From: Cyanophora paradoxa
Lineage: Eukaryota; Glaucocystophyceae; Cyanophorales; Cyanophoraceae
Length of the DNA stretch: 64,000 nucleotides
Direction: 5' to 3'
Assembly: GCA_004431415.1 (NCBI GenBank)
Contig: QPMI01000062.1
Location: 434,001 to 498,000, forward strand
Each line of letters begins with the position of its first letter. Positions within the stretch are counted from its first letter, which is position 1. Both the position numbers and the translations under genes were made by a program. The notes beneath the pieces were generated by a model. That model saw only the letters and a program-made list of their open reading frames with translations. It had not been told where the DNA came from and did no database searches. Of this stretch, positions 45,401 through 60,400 are shown piece after piece.

Positions 45401-48400
45401 AAGAAGTCGCCAGCGCCCAGCAGCCGCCTAGTTGCCAGCAGGCCCCGCCGCCGCGCCGCTCCTGGCTGCGCGGGCTCCAGACCGGCGGCCGCCGCGGCGA
45501 GGGCGTCCGCGATGGTCTGCGAGATGAGCGCCTTGAAGTCGGAGACGTCGATCGGCTCGGACGTCGCGACGGGGCACAGCTGCGTGGACGAGCACGGGGC
45601 GCAGGCGGTGGATCCCGCAGTCGCCGCGAAGGTCCCGGACGGGCTGCGCAGCGTCAGCCCGCCGCGTGCAGGGGCCCGCAGAGCAGAGGCGCGGGCGGCC
45701 GCGGACCAGGGCTCGCAGTAGGACAGCGACGCGTTCCTGTAAGTCCCCTTCGCACAGACCTGCCCGCCCCGATCCATGATCAGCGCCGGGGCAAAACTCC
45801 GGCTAGCACCGCCTGACCTCGCAGAACGTCTGAGACTCGTCCGACTGGGGAACGGAAGAAACCAGTTAGCACTTGGACAGACAAACGAGCGCTGCGCGGG
45901 GCAGCGAGGCCAAAACAAATGCGACCCACCACAGAGCCTTCCGGACTGCGCAAATAAAAACACGGGCACGTGAGCGAACGCGATTTCCGAAGCACGAGGA
46001 GCATTGAACGCGACAGGGCAGCTCACCACACGGTGCAGCCGGTGGATCCCGCTTGCGAGATGGTGTTCAGGGGGCATTGGAGGCACACGTCGCTGCCCGC
46101 CGGCAGATACATCGACGAGGGGCACGGAAGGCACTCTGTGCGGCTCTCGTCCGATATCGATCCGGCAGGACAGCGGGTGCACGTCACGTCTGCAAGGCCG
46201 GTTCAGCAGGGATTCTTCAGAGCATGCGCAAAAGCATGATGTCGACGATCGTGAATCGAAAGTGCGGACCCCCAGCTGCTGAGGTCGTTCGGGGCGGGCA
46301 CTGTGCACACACGCCCTCGCTGGGGTACGTTCCCGCCGCGCAGTCTGCGAAGAGAAACGCGAGCATCGATATCCTGCGCATATATAGCTCGACAGTGAGG
46401 CTGCTGGCGCAAGCATACCCTTGCAGTCCGCGCGGTCGTCCCTCGGCACTTTCCCCAACGGACTGGCCCCCGAAGTCAGTTGCGAGTTCACGACCTCCGG
46501 GAACTGATGCACAGGCGCACCACTGCTCGCACTCGCCGGTGCCTGGTGACCGCGAGACGGTCCCAGGACCGCACGGAATGCACCCTGTGCTGTTGCTGTA
46601 CAGCGGCCTGTAGAAACCCTGCAAAGCGAAACAGGAATTAATTTCGAAAGGCAATAGAAACTGGCCATGGGACCAATTGAGAAAGCGCTAGCTGCGAGCA
46701 TTTCACAGCCGCACCATTGCGCAGGGCTCGCAAACGCGGCGGTTCGTCGATGCGGTGTACCCGGCACCGCATGGGGTACACTCGAATCCAGTTCCAGGAT
46801 CAGGCGCGATGAAGTTCTCGGGACACTGGAACGTTAACGGCCGTGTCACTCAGGGCACAGGCGACCGCCACGGAATCTTCAGATTGCCGCGCACCCTGAC
46901 GCAGGTCTGCGTGCCCTCCGCCATGAAGGTCCCTGGCGTGCACGGGATGCACTCGCTCGAGTCCTCGGACGCGTAGGAGCCGAGATCGCAGAGCTGGCAC
47001 GTCTGCGAGCCCGCCGGCGCCCACGTTCCAATGCGGCAGGGCAGGCAGATGTTCATGTTCCGCGGCTTGAACGTGCCCGCTTGGCACGCGGTGCAGCGCG
47101 TTCTGCGGGCGGGCGCGTCGGTGGAAAGTAGAGGGCGGTGTATGCAGTTGTTTCCGCAAAGAAAGCTCAATCCAGAATGCATGCGATTTATCTCGGGCGT
47201 TGGCTCACCGGTCGCCGTTCGAGATCTCGCCGGGAGCACACGACCTGCACTCGACTGCTCCCCGGTCTTCGGCAACTGTCCCCTCCTCGCAGAGCCGGCA
47301 TGTCCGCGTGCCGTTCGCCTCCGCAGACCCAGGAGAACACGGGAGGCAGGTCACGCGATCTTCGGTAGACTCGGTCCCTGGCGGACTGCGAGACGAGTTA
47401 GCGCTTCCAGAAGTATTGCTATGAACGTGCATTCGCACGCGGACCAGAGATCGCATTCGGCACGACCGGGCGCAGTGGCATAATAGGACTTGAAGCACGA
47501 GCGACAGACGGTGCCATTTGCAGGCCTTGCAGTACCGCTTGGGCACGGTGTGCAGGCTTGACGCGTCTCGTCCGCGACAAAGCCGGGCTCGCTGTGAAAC
47601 AAATCAATCGCAATATTATCGTCCCAAAGAATATTTATGAATGCATTCCGGGTCCTCACATACCATTCCTGACATGTAACCGATCCAAGTAGAGGTGCGT
47701 ACGTGTTTCCGACGCAGTCGCGGCACCGCCAGTCCCTCTCGTACGTGCCCCGAGGGCACGGGAGGCATGTCGCCAGGTCGTCGCTTGGGACCGTGCCTCT
47801 CGCGCAGACGGTGTAGTTTCTGGATGCTGCTGGCGCCGCTGCCCCTACCGGCACGCGCTGGCACGACAGCAGCGGCGCGTGCCTGTAGGTGCCCGCCAAG
47901 CACGCTGCACGGGGGCATCGTCAGCGTGCTGTCATCATTCGCGACCGTGCCGCGCATGGGCGCACGCGTGCAGCTCTGCCTGTCTGCCGCGGCCTCGTAG
48001 CCCTCCGGGCAAGTCTCGCACTGGTCCTTTCCTGGGTCGGACGTGATCGTGTTCGGCGGGCACGACAGGCACTGGTCCTCCAGCTGGTAGCTTCCCGCCC
48101 GGCATTCCACGCAGTCCGACCGGATCGCTGACGGTACCGTTCCGTTGCTGCACACCTCGTAGACGGCGGAGCCCTGCTTGGCGGCCGCACGGGCCGGCAC
48201 GGGGGTGCACTGAGACAGGTTCGCAGAGCGGTATGTGCCGTAAGGGCAGGGATCACAGGACTGCTGGTCGGCCGATGCCGCGTAGCCCGGGTCGCATGGC
48301 GTGCATTGCGCTGCGCCCAAGCTGCTCACGATGGAGTTCATCGGACACTGGAGGCAGCTGTCATCAAGTTGGAACAGGCCTGCAGCGCAGAAAATCAAAA

Positions 48401-51400
48401 TTTCGAAACGTGATATACATTGTGCAAGACCGGCGAGCCTGATGGGCACGGGACACAGGTGGCCTTAATTCCGTCCGGAACGTGGCCGGCCGAGCACATG
48501 GTATACTCCGACGACCCCTGCATGGCGGCGGCGCGCTTCGGGACGGGCGTGCAGAAGGTCATGCTTGCATTCCGCCACGTCCCGACGGGGCACGGCTCGC
48601 AGCTTTGCGCGTCCGCTGACGCGAACGAGCCCGGGCTGCAAGGACTGCATGCAAACGAGCCGGGTTCCGATGCGATGTGGTTGATGGGGCACGGCATGCA
48701 TCCGTCGCCGACCTGCCGCAACCCTGCACGAGGCGAATTGCATGAGACCTCGATTTCTCGTGCACGACAATCAAGAATATGCAACACGCGCACCGGCCGG
48801 GCAAGCAAGGCAGGAGGCTTTGGTCCCGTCAGGAACGAATCCAGGCTCGCAGATCGTGTAGTTCGAAGAGCCCGAGAGCGCCACCGCTCGCGCAGGCACA
48901 CCGGTGCAGACGGGCATGGAGCCGTGCCGATACGTGCCTGGATTGCATGCGACGTTGGAAACCGAACGACGTGCAAGCGCAGCCGAAGCAATACGCTCAC
49001 CGGCAGGGCACTTGAAGCAAAGTCGCTGATCTGCAGACGCGTATTCGCCATCCATGCAAGCCGTGCAGTTGGTTGAGCCGTCGAATGTTGCAATCTCGTT
49101 CTGTCCGCATGGAACACACTCGCCCGCCCCCTTACTCTCCGCGGTGCCCCCGCGACATGGCACACACGCCTGCTTCGACGTCAGCCAAACGCGCAGCGAG
49201 AATGCACCCAAGGAACGCCTCTCACCAGCCGATCCGGTGGCGACACGAAGCCAGCATCGCATTTTTTGCAACCGGTGCCGTCCGGCGACGCGTGATCTGA
49301 CGATTAATTGACGCTGTTCAGCGACACGGCGCGGGATAAATGACAGAAGCGTGCAGCGCACCATTTTCACAAATGAGGCAGATGCTTGCATTCGCGGGTT
49401 TTCCGTAGCCGGGTCTGAAAAGAGCGACTTCTCGGTACATGGGCGGACGGCTTTGAAAGGGCCCTCCTTACCTGCACCACATGCATTCGTCTTGCTTCTC
49501 GTTCGGGACTTGGCCCTGTGTACGGGCATCAGCTCCAGAACAGCGATACAAGCGCTTGCTGGTCAGGTGGGCGGTAATTGCAAGGCGTTGGCGTACCGCT
49601 GGACACTCTGTGCATTGCCCGAACTGCTTGCTTCCAGAGTACAGTGCAGTGGGGCATCGCTCGCAACCGCTACTCCGGTCGGGCTGGTAGTATCCTGGCT
49701 CGCTGCGGTGGATCGATGCGTGAATGAACGGCCGCGAGCTCAAGAGGTGTGTACGATGAGATCGCACCACGAAGTGCAGAACTGGCGCGTCTCGTCCGCA
49801 ACCGTTCCGGGCTCGCTGTGCACGAGAAGCACGTGAGATGAAGCCGAAACACGCTGCAGCGTGGCATTCGCATGTGTGGGCGAACCATTCGATGCAGCTC
49901 GTCATCGTCAGATTCGGCGCAATTGAATTGCCTGGGGCGAGCGTTATCGCGCGAATTCACACCAACCGCATGGAAGAGAGACAAAAGCACGCGCCAACGC
50001 AGTCGCGACACCGCCAGTCCCTCTCGTACGTGCCCCGAGGGCACGGGAGGCATGTCGCCAGGTCGTCACTTGGGACCGTACCTCTCGCGCAGACGGTGTA
50101 GTTTCTGGATGCTGCTGGCGCCGCTGCCCCTACCGGCACGCGCTGGCACGACAGCAGCGGCGCGTGCCTGTAGGTGCCAGCCAAGCACGCTGCGCGACGC
50201 GTCTCGTCAGCTTGCTGTCAACACTCACGGTTGCGCCGCGCATGTGGCGCACGCGTGCAGCTCTGCCTGTCTGCCGCGGCCTCGTAGCCCTCCGGGCAAG
50301 TCTCGCACTGGTCCTTTCCAGGGTCGGACGTGATCGTGTTCGGCGGGCACTGCAGGCACTGGTCCTCCAGCTGGTAGCTCCCCGCCCGGCATTCCACACA
50401 ATCCGACCGGATCGCCGACGGTACGGTTCCGTTGCTGCACACCTCGTAGACGGCGGAGCCCTGCTTGGCTGCAGCGCGGGCCGGCACGGGGGTGCACTGC
50501 GACATGCTCGCGGAGCGGTAGGTGCCGAAGGGGCACGGCTCGCAGGACTGCTGGTCGGCCGAGGCCACATAGCCCGGGTCGCATGGCGTGCATTGCGCTG
50601 CGCCCAAGCTGCTCACGATGGAGTTCATCGGACACTGGAGGCAGCTGTCGTCGAGTTGGAACAGGCCTGCAGCACGCGAAGTGAGAACCGCGCCGGCAAA
50701 CAAAGCGCGAACCGTTAAGCTATTCGCGATCGCTCACCTGCCGGGCACGGAACACAGGTGGCCTTAATTCCGTCCGGAACGTGGCCGGCCGAGCACATGG
50801 TATACTCCGACGACCCCTGCATGGCGGCGGCGCGCTTCGGGACGGGCGTGCAGAAGGTCATGCTTGCATTCCGCCACGTCCCGACGGGGCACGGCTCGCA
50901 GCTTTGCGCGTCCGCTGACGCGAACGAGCCCGGGCTGCAAGGACTGCATGCAAACGAGCCGGGTTCCGATGCGATGTGGTTGATGGGGCACGGCATGCAT
51001 CCGTCGCCGACCTGCCGCAACCCTGCACGAGGCGAATTGCATGAGACCTCGATTTCTCGTGCACGACAATCAAGAATATGCAACACGCGCACCGGCCGGG
51101 CAAGCAAGGCAGGAGGCTTTGGTCCCGTCAGGAACGAATCCAGGCTCGCAGATCGTGTAGTTCGAAGAGCCCGAGAGCGCCACCGCTCGCGCAGGCACAC
51201 CGGTGCAGACGGGCATGGAGCCGTGCCGATACGTGCCTGGATTGCATGCGACGTTGGAAACCGAACGACGTGCAAGCGCAGCCGAAGCAATACGCTCACC
51301 GGCAGGGCACTTGAAGCAAAGTCGCTGATCTGCAGACGCGTATTCGCCATCCATGCAAGCCGTGCAGTTGGTTGAGCCGTCGAATGTTGCAATCTCGTTC

Positions 51401-54400
51401 TGTCCGCATGGAACACACTCGCCCGCCCCCTTACTCTCCGCGGTGCCCCCGCGACATGGCACACACGCCTGCTTCGACGTCAGCCAAACGCGCAGCGAGA
51501 ATGCACCCAAGGAACGCCTCTCACCAGCCGATCCGGTGGCGACACGAAGCCAGCATCGCATTTTTTGCAACCGGTGCCGTCCGGCGACGCGTGATCTGAC
51601 GATTAATTGACGCTGTTCAGCGACACGGCGCGGGATAAATGACAGAAGCGTGCAGCGCACCATTTTCGCAAATGAGGCAGATGCTTGCATTCGCGGGTTT
51701 TCCGTAGCCGGGTCTGAAAAGAGCGACTTCTCGGTACATGGGCGGACGGCTTTGAAAGGGCCCTCCTTACCTGCACCACATGCATTCGTCTTGCTTCTCG
51801 TTCGGGACTTGGCCCTGTGTACGGGCATCAGCTCCAGAACAGCGATACAAGCGCTTGCTGGTCAGGTGGGCGGCAATTGCAAGGCGTTGGCGTACCGCTG
51901 GACACTCTGTGCATTGCCCGAACTGCTTGCTTCCAGAGTACAGTGCAGTGGGGCATCGCTCGCAACCGCTACTCCGGTCGGGCTGGTAGTATCCTGGCTC
52001 GCTGCGGTGGATCGATGCGTGAATGAACGGCCGCGAGCTCAAGAGGTGTGTACGATGAGATCGCACCATGAAGTGCAGAACTGGCGCGTCTCGTCCGCAA
52101 CCGTTCCGGGCTCGCTGTGCACGAGAAGCACGTGAGATGAAGCCGAAACACGCTGCAGCGTGGCATTCGCATGTGTGGGCGAACCATTCGATGCAGCTTG
52201 TCATCGTCAGATTCGGCGCAATTGAATTGCCTGGGGCGAGCGTTATCGCGCGAATTCACACCAACCGCATGGAAGAGAGACAAAAGCACGCGCCAACGCA
52301 GTCGCGACACCGCCAGTCCCTCTCGTACGTGCCCCGAGGGCACGGGAGGCATGTCGCCAGGTCGTCACTTGGGACCGTGCCTCTCGCGCAGACGGTGTAG
52401 TTTCTGGATGCTGCTGGCGCCGCTGCCCCTACCGGCACGCGCTGGCACGACAGCAGCGGCGCGTGCCTGTAGGTGCCAGCCAAGCACGCTGCGCGACGCG
52501 TCTCGTCAGCTTGCTGTCAACACTCACGGTTGCGCCGCGCATGTGGCGCACGCGTGCAGCTCTGCCTGTCTGCCGCGGCCTCGTAGCCCTCCGGGCAAGT
52601 CTCGCACTGGTCCTTTCCAGGGTCGGACGTGATCGTGTTCGGCGGGCACTGCAGGCACTGGTCCTCCAGCTGGTAGCTCCCCGCCCGGCATTCCACACAA
52701 TCCGACCGGATCGCCGACGGTACGGTTCCGTTGCTGCACACCTCGTAGACGGCGGAGCCCTGCTTGGCTGCCGCGCGGGCCGGCACGGGGGTGCACTGCG
52801 ACATGCTCGCGGAGCGGTAGGTGCCGAAGGGGCACGGCTCGCAGGACTGCTGGTCGGCCGAGGCTACATAGCCCGGGTCGCATGGCGTGCACTCGACCGC
52901 ACCAGGCGAGGAAGCTATCGCATTTATCGGGCATGGGAAGCACTCGTCGCCATCTTGATAGGATCCTGCAAACGAACAGTAAAATTAGAAATATGATGCA
53001 AGCGAGGAAGCACTTCTCGCTGACCGCCTCGGCATGGCGAGCATGTTGCTTTTGTGCCGTCAGGGACGGAGCCGGCAGGACAAGCCGTGTAGTTGGAAGA
53101 GCCAACGAGTGCAACGGCCTGGAAAGGCACGGACTCGCAGTTCGCCATCGCCCCGTGTCGGTAGGTGCCTTTTGAAAGAAGGCACAAAACATCAAGTCTC
53201 GAACGGAAAACAAGCTCTGAATTATAGTGGAGCTCACCAGCTGGGCAGTCGAAACACAGTCGCTGGTCTGCTGATGCGTACGTTCCGTCCGGACAGGCCG
53301 TGCAGTTCGCGGATCCTTCAAAAGGAGCGACCTCGTTCTGTGCGCAAGGAAGACACTCTCCGGGGCGACCATACTCCGCCGTTCCGGCCCGGCACGGTAA
53401 ACAGGCCTGCGAAAATAATTTAGCGGGTAAATAAAGAGCTTGCGGTCCGCAACGAGAGGGAAATACCTTCCTATCAGGTTGCGAGACGTAGCCGGGCCCG
53501 CACTTTTCACAGCCCATTCCGTCGGGAGATGCATAATCTGTTCGAAAGCCGCGAAGTCAAGAGGGGAGAGCTTCGCATGTAACCAGCCGCAAACGCTGAT
53601 GAGTAATGACCTTCATCACACAGCAAACAAACGATCTCGTTCGGTGGAACCCCGAAGCCGGGCCTGCACCAGGTGCATCCGTCCCTCTTTTCCGTCGTGA
53701 CTTTCCCCTGCCTAGGCGTGAGGTGGGGCACGTGGGGCTAACCAGAGCAGCTATCCACGAATACCGGCGGGCAAGTTTCGCAGGGACCAAAGCGCCCTGC
53801 TTGGGACCAGGTGCCGGCGGGGCACTCCTCGCATGGCGAGAGCGCCTCGGGCTGGTGCGTTCCAGCGGGGCTGCACGATTGCTCGTGGAAATGGAGAGTA
53901 TAGGAATAAGGCTTCTTGGAAGGACTCACCACGCCTCGCAGTTGCTGAGGTCGGTTGTCGGGTACGACCCGTCCGGACCTGGTATGCACTCATAATCGGA
54001 CAAAGACAGCGAATGCAGACATAAGAGAGGCCCAGCTATCCAGGAGACGCACAGCTCGAGCATGAACCAAGCGCGCCGCCCAAGCTGTACATATTTGACG
54101 GACATGGCACGCACGCCAGAGGCGTCTTCTCAAGATACGTTCCCGGGAAGCTGCACAACAGACGCCAGTCATGATCGGGCTTGCGGACGGAACAAGTAGG
54201 CACAAATAAGCGCACCATGGCACACATTGGAATGTCCATTTGGCCTGGGAGCTAGCTCGTCAGCGGAAAGCCCAATGAAACGAATCAAGAAACGCCGCAA
54301 CGCACGGAGGGGGTGAAGAGGTTGTCCTCGCACGGGAGGCAGGGGTCGCCGGCGTTCATCGAGAACGTGTGCTGCGGGCAGTCTGCCGAGCGCGGATCAG

Positions 54401-57400
54401 CGCTGCGCTACGGCTGCGATCGTGAGCCCAGAGGCGCAGAGCCGCACCGTAGCAAGCCGAAGCCCCGATGTCCGAGTAGGTTCCGGCCTCGCAGATGGCG
54501 CACTCCGTGGCGCCCGCTCCGCTGTACGTCCCGCTCGGGCAGCTGCCACAGCAAGTCCGATCAGACGACTCGGCCTACGTGCATGGTCGAGCACAGGCGC
54601 CAGCGCGCACAATTGAGCGTCTTCGTCGAGGAGAAGGCCTTCCCGCGACGAGTAGCGCCCTGGCAGAGAACGGTGCGTGAGATGCACAACTATCAAGGCT
54701 TCTGGAAAATCGGCACCAGCAGGCAAGTCGACACAGAGATCAGCGATCGCGACAGAGCGGTTGAATACGGCGGCCTGGTGAAGAAATAGGTTATTTGTGA
54801 CGTGAGATGGCAGAGGTGCTCGGGACTTCAAACTTTCCCGCATACGTACCTCCCAATTCCATCGAGTGCCGGGCGGGCAGTGCGAGTGCAGCTTGATCAC
54901 GTACGCCGGATCGGAAACCACAAATATCGCCTGTAGAAGTGTTTTCCAATCCGCCCGAAAACCCGGGAATCGAAATCCACTCTTACCCAAGGGAGCTCAG
55001 AAAACGGGATGCTCGGGTCGCTCTCAAACATCCGGCCGCTCGAGTAGTCGTCGACAACGGTCGCGTACAGCACGTTCGCCTGGCCGACGCTGACGTCAGC
55101 CACGAGCTAGAGCCACAGCGGACACAAAGGCTGCAGACCGGGAAGTTCGGCACAAGCACGGTGACTCTTACGCTGACGTCGCTGAATGCAGCGCTGTCGT
55201 CCACGTTTTCAAGGCGGATCAGCCGCGAGCCGGGAGCGCGCTCTGCAGCTCGCTTCATCCGGCGGCTGTGCACGTATCGCGGGCGCGTCTCGCGGTCCGA
55301 AGCAAACGTGAAGACGCGGGTGTTTGCTTGCGTGTGTACCTCCTGCACCACGCTGCGGCGAAAGGTTTCACGCTGCTGCGTCATAAGCGGGCACAGGGGA
55401 AAAGACGCACTACAGGTTTCCGTCTTTGTAGACGGCCGCCGCGACCTTGAACGTTTCACGCGACATGTCAGCTTGCATTATGTGAATTCAACAGCCAAAC
55501 GATCTGTTAACGTTTACCGAGGTCCATTCCTGCCTTGTGCCGCGCCAGTCCGCAGTCTTGTAAATCTGAACGCTGCCTTCGATGCTCGCAGCTGGGCTGG
55601 CCATGCCACTTTGGAAGGCGTTCGCCTTGAGAACGCGGATGACGCGGTCGCCGGTGACCCAGAAGCTGTACTTCGAGTTGGGCGGGTCGACCCAGCGGCC
55701 CTCGAGATACCCGTGGCCGAATCCCGCGTGGAGCGGGCGCTCGTTTTGAACCTGCACACCACGTCATCGATTTAAAGATGCAACTAGGGGGTAAATTGAA
55801 ATTGAGCACAATCCAGTGATCTGCAAATGAAAGCTGCTCGGAGCGAAGCACCCGGGGCGCCGTGTGGGTGAAGATAGCCGTGCGGTACGTGGGCGGAGCG
55901 GGGAACAACGGATCGAAGCTCCGCACGCCGACGGGCGCATCGACAAAGCGCGAGGGGTCCACTTCCCACGTGAACATGGCGATCACGTGTGTAACGGCGC
56001 GCGCCCCGCAGATGCCCGACACGAGCGGAGCGGGGCAGGCGCCGGCGACCGTCGCGTTGGGGAAGAATGGGATCCTGCGGCCATATGACTTCGTGGCGCG
56101 AAAAACGGACGAGTGAAGTATTGCTACCGCGGCGCACCGAACGATGGCGTGGTAAAGGATCGGCCCGCCGTCGGCGACTCGCCCATCGGTGTGCATGGCC
56201 TGCACGGAGGCGCCCACAGGGAACGAGTCGGCGAAGAAGGCGCCGTTCTCGTACGGCCACCTGGTGCACGTGCGTGCAGCTCAGCGCGCGGCGAGAGGGA
56301 AAACGGCCGACCACAAGGACGCACGGGACGCTCTTGTACACCGACTCCGCGGAGGCAGTGAAGCCTTCCGGGGCGATCGACGACAGGTCGAACCTGAGCA
56401 GAGCGACGCCCACCGGCAGCGAGCATATTTTGAGGAGCGGCACGACGGTGGGCTCGCCACTGCTCCGAAGCACGGCGAAGGAAGAGAAAAAAGCTACTCC
56501 GCGCTGCCAGAACTGGAAGAACTGGAGAGACAGTGAGTTAGAATTCTGGATGCATGCAACCAAGGTAGCTGGACGATAGAATGACACCTCAAACTCACCC
56601 GCAGCTCTTGCAAGAGGAGGGCGTCGAAGGACGCCAAATCGGGATACGCCCGCCTGACGTCGCTCGCCGTCTCGTTGCCCTCGAATGTACGGCCGGATGG
56701 CTCGGCATCGTAGAAGTCGAGGCAATTCGTGGCGCCTGCTCCCCAGTTAGCTTCGCGATCGTCGCGACAGAGGCACGCAGGACGGGAACGTGGACTCGCC
56801 GTAGAAGAAGTGGCTGCCGAAGGCCACTGAAGTCGACGTCTCAGCGCCTGGCGTGGCCCATGCGAAGCCGAAGAGCTCGGGTTGAAGGCGGAAGTGGCGA
56901 GAGCGGTGCTTCTTGATGTTTGCATTGCTCCCCGTCGGCTGTGACAAAGATTAGACAAACTTCGAATAAATTGCTCTTGGCATTCATTCAATCTCACCGA
57001 GATTGAGAAAAGATTCAGCGTACCCAGCATGCCAGCCCAATTGTACCTGCGCCGATCCGGGATAAACCAAAGCAGGAAATCGAACTGTTTCACGATCACG
57101 CACTCTTCAGTGGGGCTCGCGGAAGAGAGGCCGGAAACCTGTGACGAGTCAATTGTTACGCACGGCTTCCTCCATACGCATATCGAATGAACGCACAGCT
57201 TCATAGAATGTCCGCTCATAGGCGGCGTAGAAATGGCGGAAGTCATGAGCCCATGCCGCAGCTGAGCCCATGAAGTCGTAGGGTCCGGCGCCCGCACAGA
57301 GGCCGGCCGGCCAGCTTCGAATCGGCCCGTACGGAGCTGGCGTGCAGCTGCTGAACGCGTAGGCCGCCCATCGTTGCGCAGCGTGCGAGTAGCAGCCGAA

Positions 57401-60400
57401 ACCGACGCAGTCCGAAGGCGGGCGCAAGACGGCCGAGACGGTAGAGCCTACGAGATCGCTTGCGTTCGAGTACGCGTGCGGAGTCCAAGGCCAGTTGCTC
57501 TGCTAACGGATGAGCCGTTTGCGCATTTGAATCTTTTCACAGCGTGATCCGTACCTGGAACGCCGTGAGGTTGCTGGGGACAAAACGGGCGTCGCAGTCC
57601 TTGGCCGGCCACTGTGACGTAGAAGATTACGCGTCATTTAGTTGCAGCAGCTCGCTAATATTCATAGTTACCGGGGTCATGGATGAATAAGCGAAATCGG
57701 TGGGCTCGGCGTCGCCGAGCAGCTGGGGTGGGCGGACCAGAATCAGAGCAGCTTCAAATGCATACTCATCGACATTTATGCGGGGACTTGCACACATCAT
57801 CAAGCTTCTGAACGAAGGAGCAGCGGTTGCTGTCGAGATCGAAGTCGCAGAATGAGAATTCCGATGTGGTCCGCGTGATGAAACCGAGGCGGTGCGAGGC
57901 GGCGCGCTGCCCCACGAGGTAGTTTGCGAGCGGAGCGGCGAATACGATCTGAACGCTCTCCTGCGACTCCACCGGGTTGCCTGCGAAAATGCGCTTGCAA
58001 AAGAAATTTGCGTCCATAGTTTTCATCATCTACGCACCGACTCGGGAAAAGGCGTTGCTTGCACCAGTATCCCCCGACGGCATGAGCGCATTTTGCGCCG
58101 CAATCGAGTTTCCCTGTGTACAGTCAGCGGCTGACATTGCGAAAGCTCAATCGGCTCGAGAATAGTGTACCGCGGGGACGGTGACTGTAACGGCGGCAGA
58201 CGACGGGGACGCCTCGCCAGCGCGACCCAGTGCTTTCACGGAGCAGGAAACGACGTACGATCCACCGTACGAGAGCTCCACCGAGACGGACACAGCCGCG
58301 CCTGCAGCGTCTGCATCTGACACGGAAGCGGACCCCGCGTAGCCGCCTGGCGGAGCACTCGGCGCCATGCAAGCCGCGTCAAGAGTCTCAATCTCGATGC
58401 CTGCAGTGAAGTTCGCCGTGAGAACCACCGTCATTGGACCCGTGGACATCGCCGACACGATGAGGGGTGCAGGGGGGCCGGTCAAGTTGGCTGGCGGAGC
58501 TGCTGGTTCCGGACAGGGCACGGTGACATTCACATCTCCGACGAGGACGGCCGCAGGGATCTCGCCAGACGAGGAGGGGACCGTCCGATTCACCTGCGCC
58601 GAGGAACCGGCGAGCCTTAGCGCCGCGCACGCGCATCTTCGCGCATTCGCGATCGAACCGAGCAGTCCGGATCCGAGAACATGTATTCGACGACGAGGGG
58701 CGCGGGTCCCGAGAGCTGGGCGCTCGCGCTCGCGTACGCTAGCCGCACTTGGTTTGCAGAGAGCTCCGAGCTGTAAACACGGAAAGCTGAGCGAAGGGAT
58801 CAGTTACGAAACACGAGCCGATTGTGGGATAATTTCACCGCCAATGGTAGCGTCGAGAATGTACGGATCATTCTGCAAAAACACGGAACACCAGTTTGTT
58901 CGCTATCCAGTGCGTCGAAATGACCGACATCGAAAACAAAAGAGTAGCTTTACCTGGTAGAACGACCTCCCGATGGACGCCATGGACCGCAGAATCGACG
59001 CCAGGGGCGTGACGGATCCCGTGGCAATCAGCAAACCGTTCTTGTAAGCCCGAGCAGGAGACCGCCCCGTCCCGTCCGGGGCGCCGTACGTGACGACGAG
59101 GTGAGTCCAGCGCTGGAGCTGCATGCATGCGAGACGCGACGTTAATGGCGCGCTTCCACGCAGAAAGCAACGCGACGATGAGCATTGCACGAGAAAGATG
59201 CTCGGACCGGCACGAAAGACGTGTTGTGGGCGGCGCCGAAGCTCCCTTGGAATCCGTTCTTGTTCTTGGTGTTGTGGATCATCAGATATCCGTCCTTGCC
59301 TGGGCACGCGCAGCCCGCGAGATCGCACGGGCAGTGGTACCAGTACTGTGAGAACTGAGCACATGCTGCAAACAAAAAGGATGCAGAACCAGCGGACCGT
59401 CGAGTCCTGCGGGTCAGCTCCAGTCATGGGCGTGGGCTGCGTGATGTCGATCCAGCGGCTGGAGTTCCTCGGCATGGAGTTCGGATAGATCCACGACTGT
59501 ACACATGTAAGCCGTCAGATTTTGATGGGACTATAGCTCCAATGAAAAGTGAGGGGCTCACCTCAAAAGAGAGTGGATACACCAGGGTACGACTCGCAAA
59601 GAAGCTGCTCATATCCAAGTACCGCTGAGCCGTGGCCCCTCCCGCTGTGCCGAAGCGAATCCCTGATGGAAAAGGTAAAGCGTTGCGAAGGGGGGAAACA
59701 TCACCGATGATCAGGACTGAAGTTACCTGTGGAAGGAGGGGGGCAAGCCATAGCAATGTCGCCGATCAATTTTCCGGAGCGCCCCCGGCCGCTCGAGTCG
59801 GGCACGTTCTTGCCAGACAGGAGGCTCTCGGACTGCGCCAGGGAGGAGAACTCAGCGGGCAGTACTAGTGTGGCCGAGCACGAGGCGGCTCGACCGGGCT
59901 CACGGTGCTCCCGCAGCTGTCCAGCTTGTAGTAAAGCTCGACGGGCGCGGCCGGCTGCACGCCCTGGAAGGCTTCCGCGACTTGCCCCTCCGTGAGCGCC
60001 GACGAGTGAACACGGAACCCTTGCCGCCGCCAAGTCATTCGATCGGGCAGGAGTGCGATGCGATTTACTTCGTCAAGAGCGCACCAGAGTAGAAAACGTC
60101 CGAAGGGCTCCCCGGAGCGGTCCACCAGCTGCGTCCTATCCGCAGCTGAGACCTGAGGATCTTCGTGACGGCCGGCCCGGCCGCCCCGGACCGCGCGTGG
60201 GCCACGAGGGTGCCGTTGCGGTAGGTGCGGATCTCGGTGGGGGTGAAGACGACGGCGAGGTGGTGGAAGAAGTCGTCCTTCGGCACTGCGCTGGCGTCCC
60301 TGAACGCCACCGTCTCGTAGTAGGACGCCGTCGTGTTGTAGAGGGTTATGACCAGCGCCATCCCCGTCACGCCCGACGTGCTCTGCGCGCAGCGTTCCAC

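Larger units (their letters stand above)
45540..54240 (-). repeat. Cysteine-rich repeat region (about 90-residue, roughly ten-Cys modules)
   Basis: Recurring module: CxPCxxGxxSxADxxxCxxCPxGTYR, then xxxCxxVPxxAxxxxGSSxYTxC, then xxGxVPDGxKAxCxxCPAG. Legible copies include FASADAQSCEPCPVGTWRNA, KQGSAVYEVCSNGTVPSAIR and YASADQRLCFDCPAGE. Exons correspond roughly to single modules. Similar GCC2/GCC3-type modules occur in large protist and metazoan surface proteins. Confidence 0.8.

Noticed and set aside
48395-49165. 256-codon minus open frame and its copy at 50715-51464 as separate genes
   Set aside because: They run through introns of the cysteine-rich gene and are identical only because the whole segment is duplicated.
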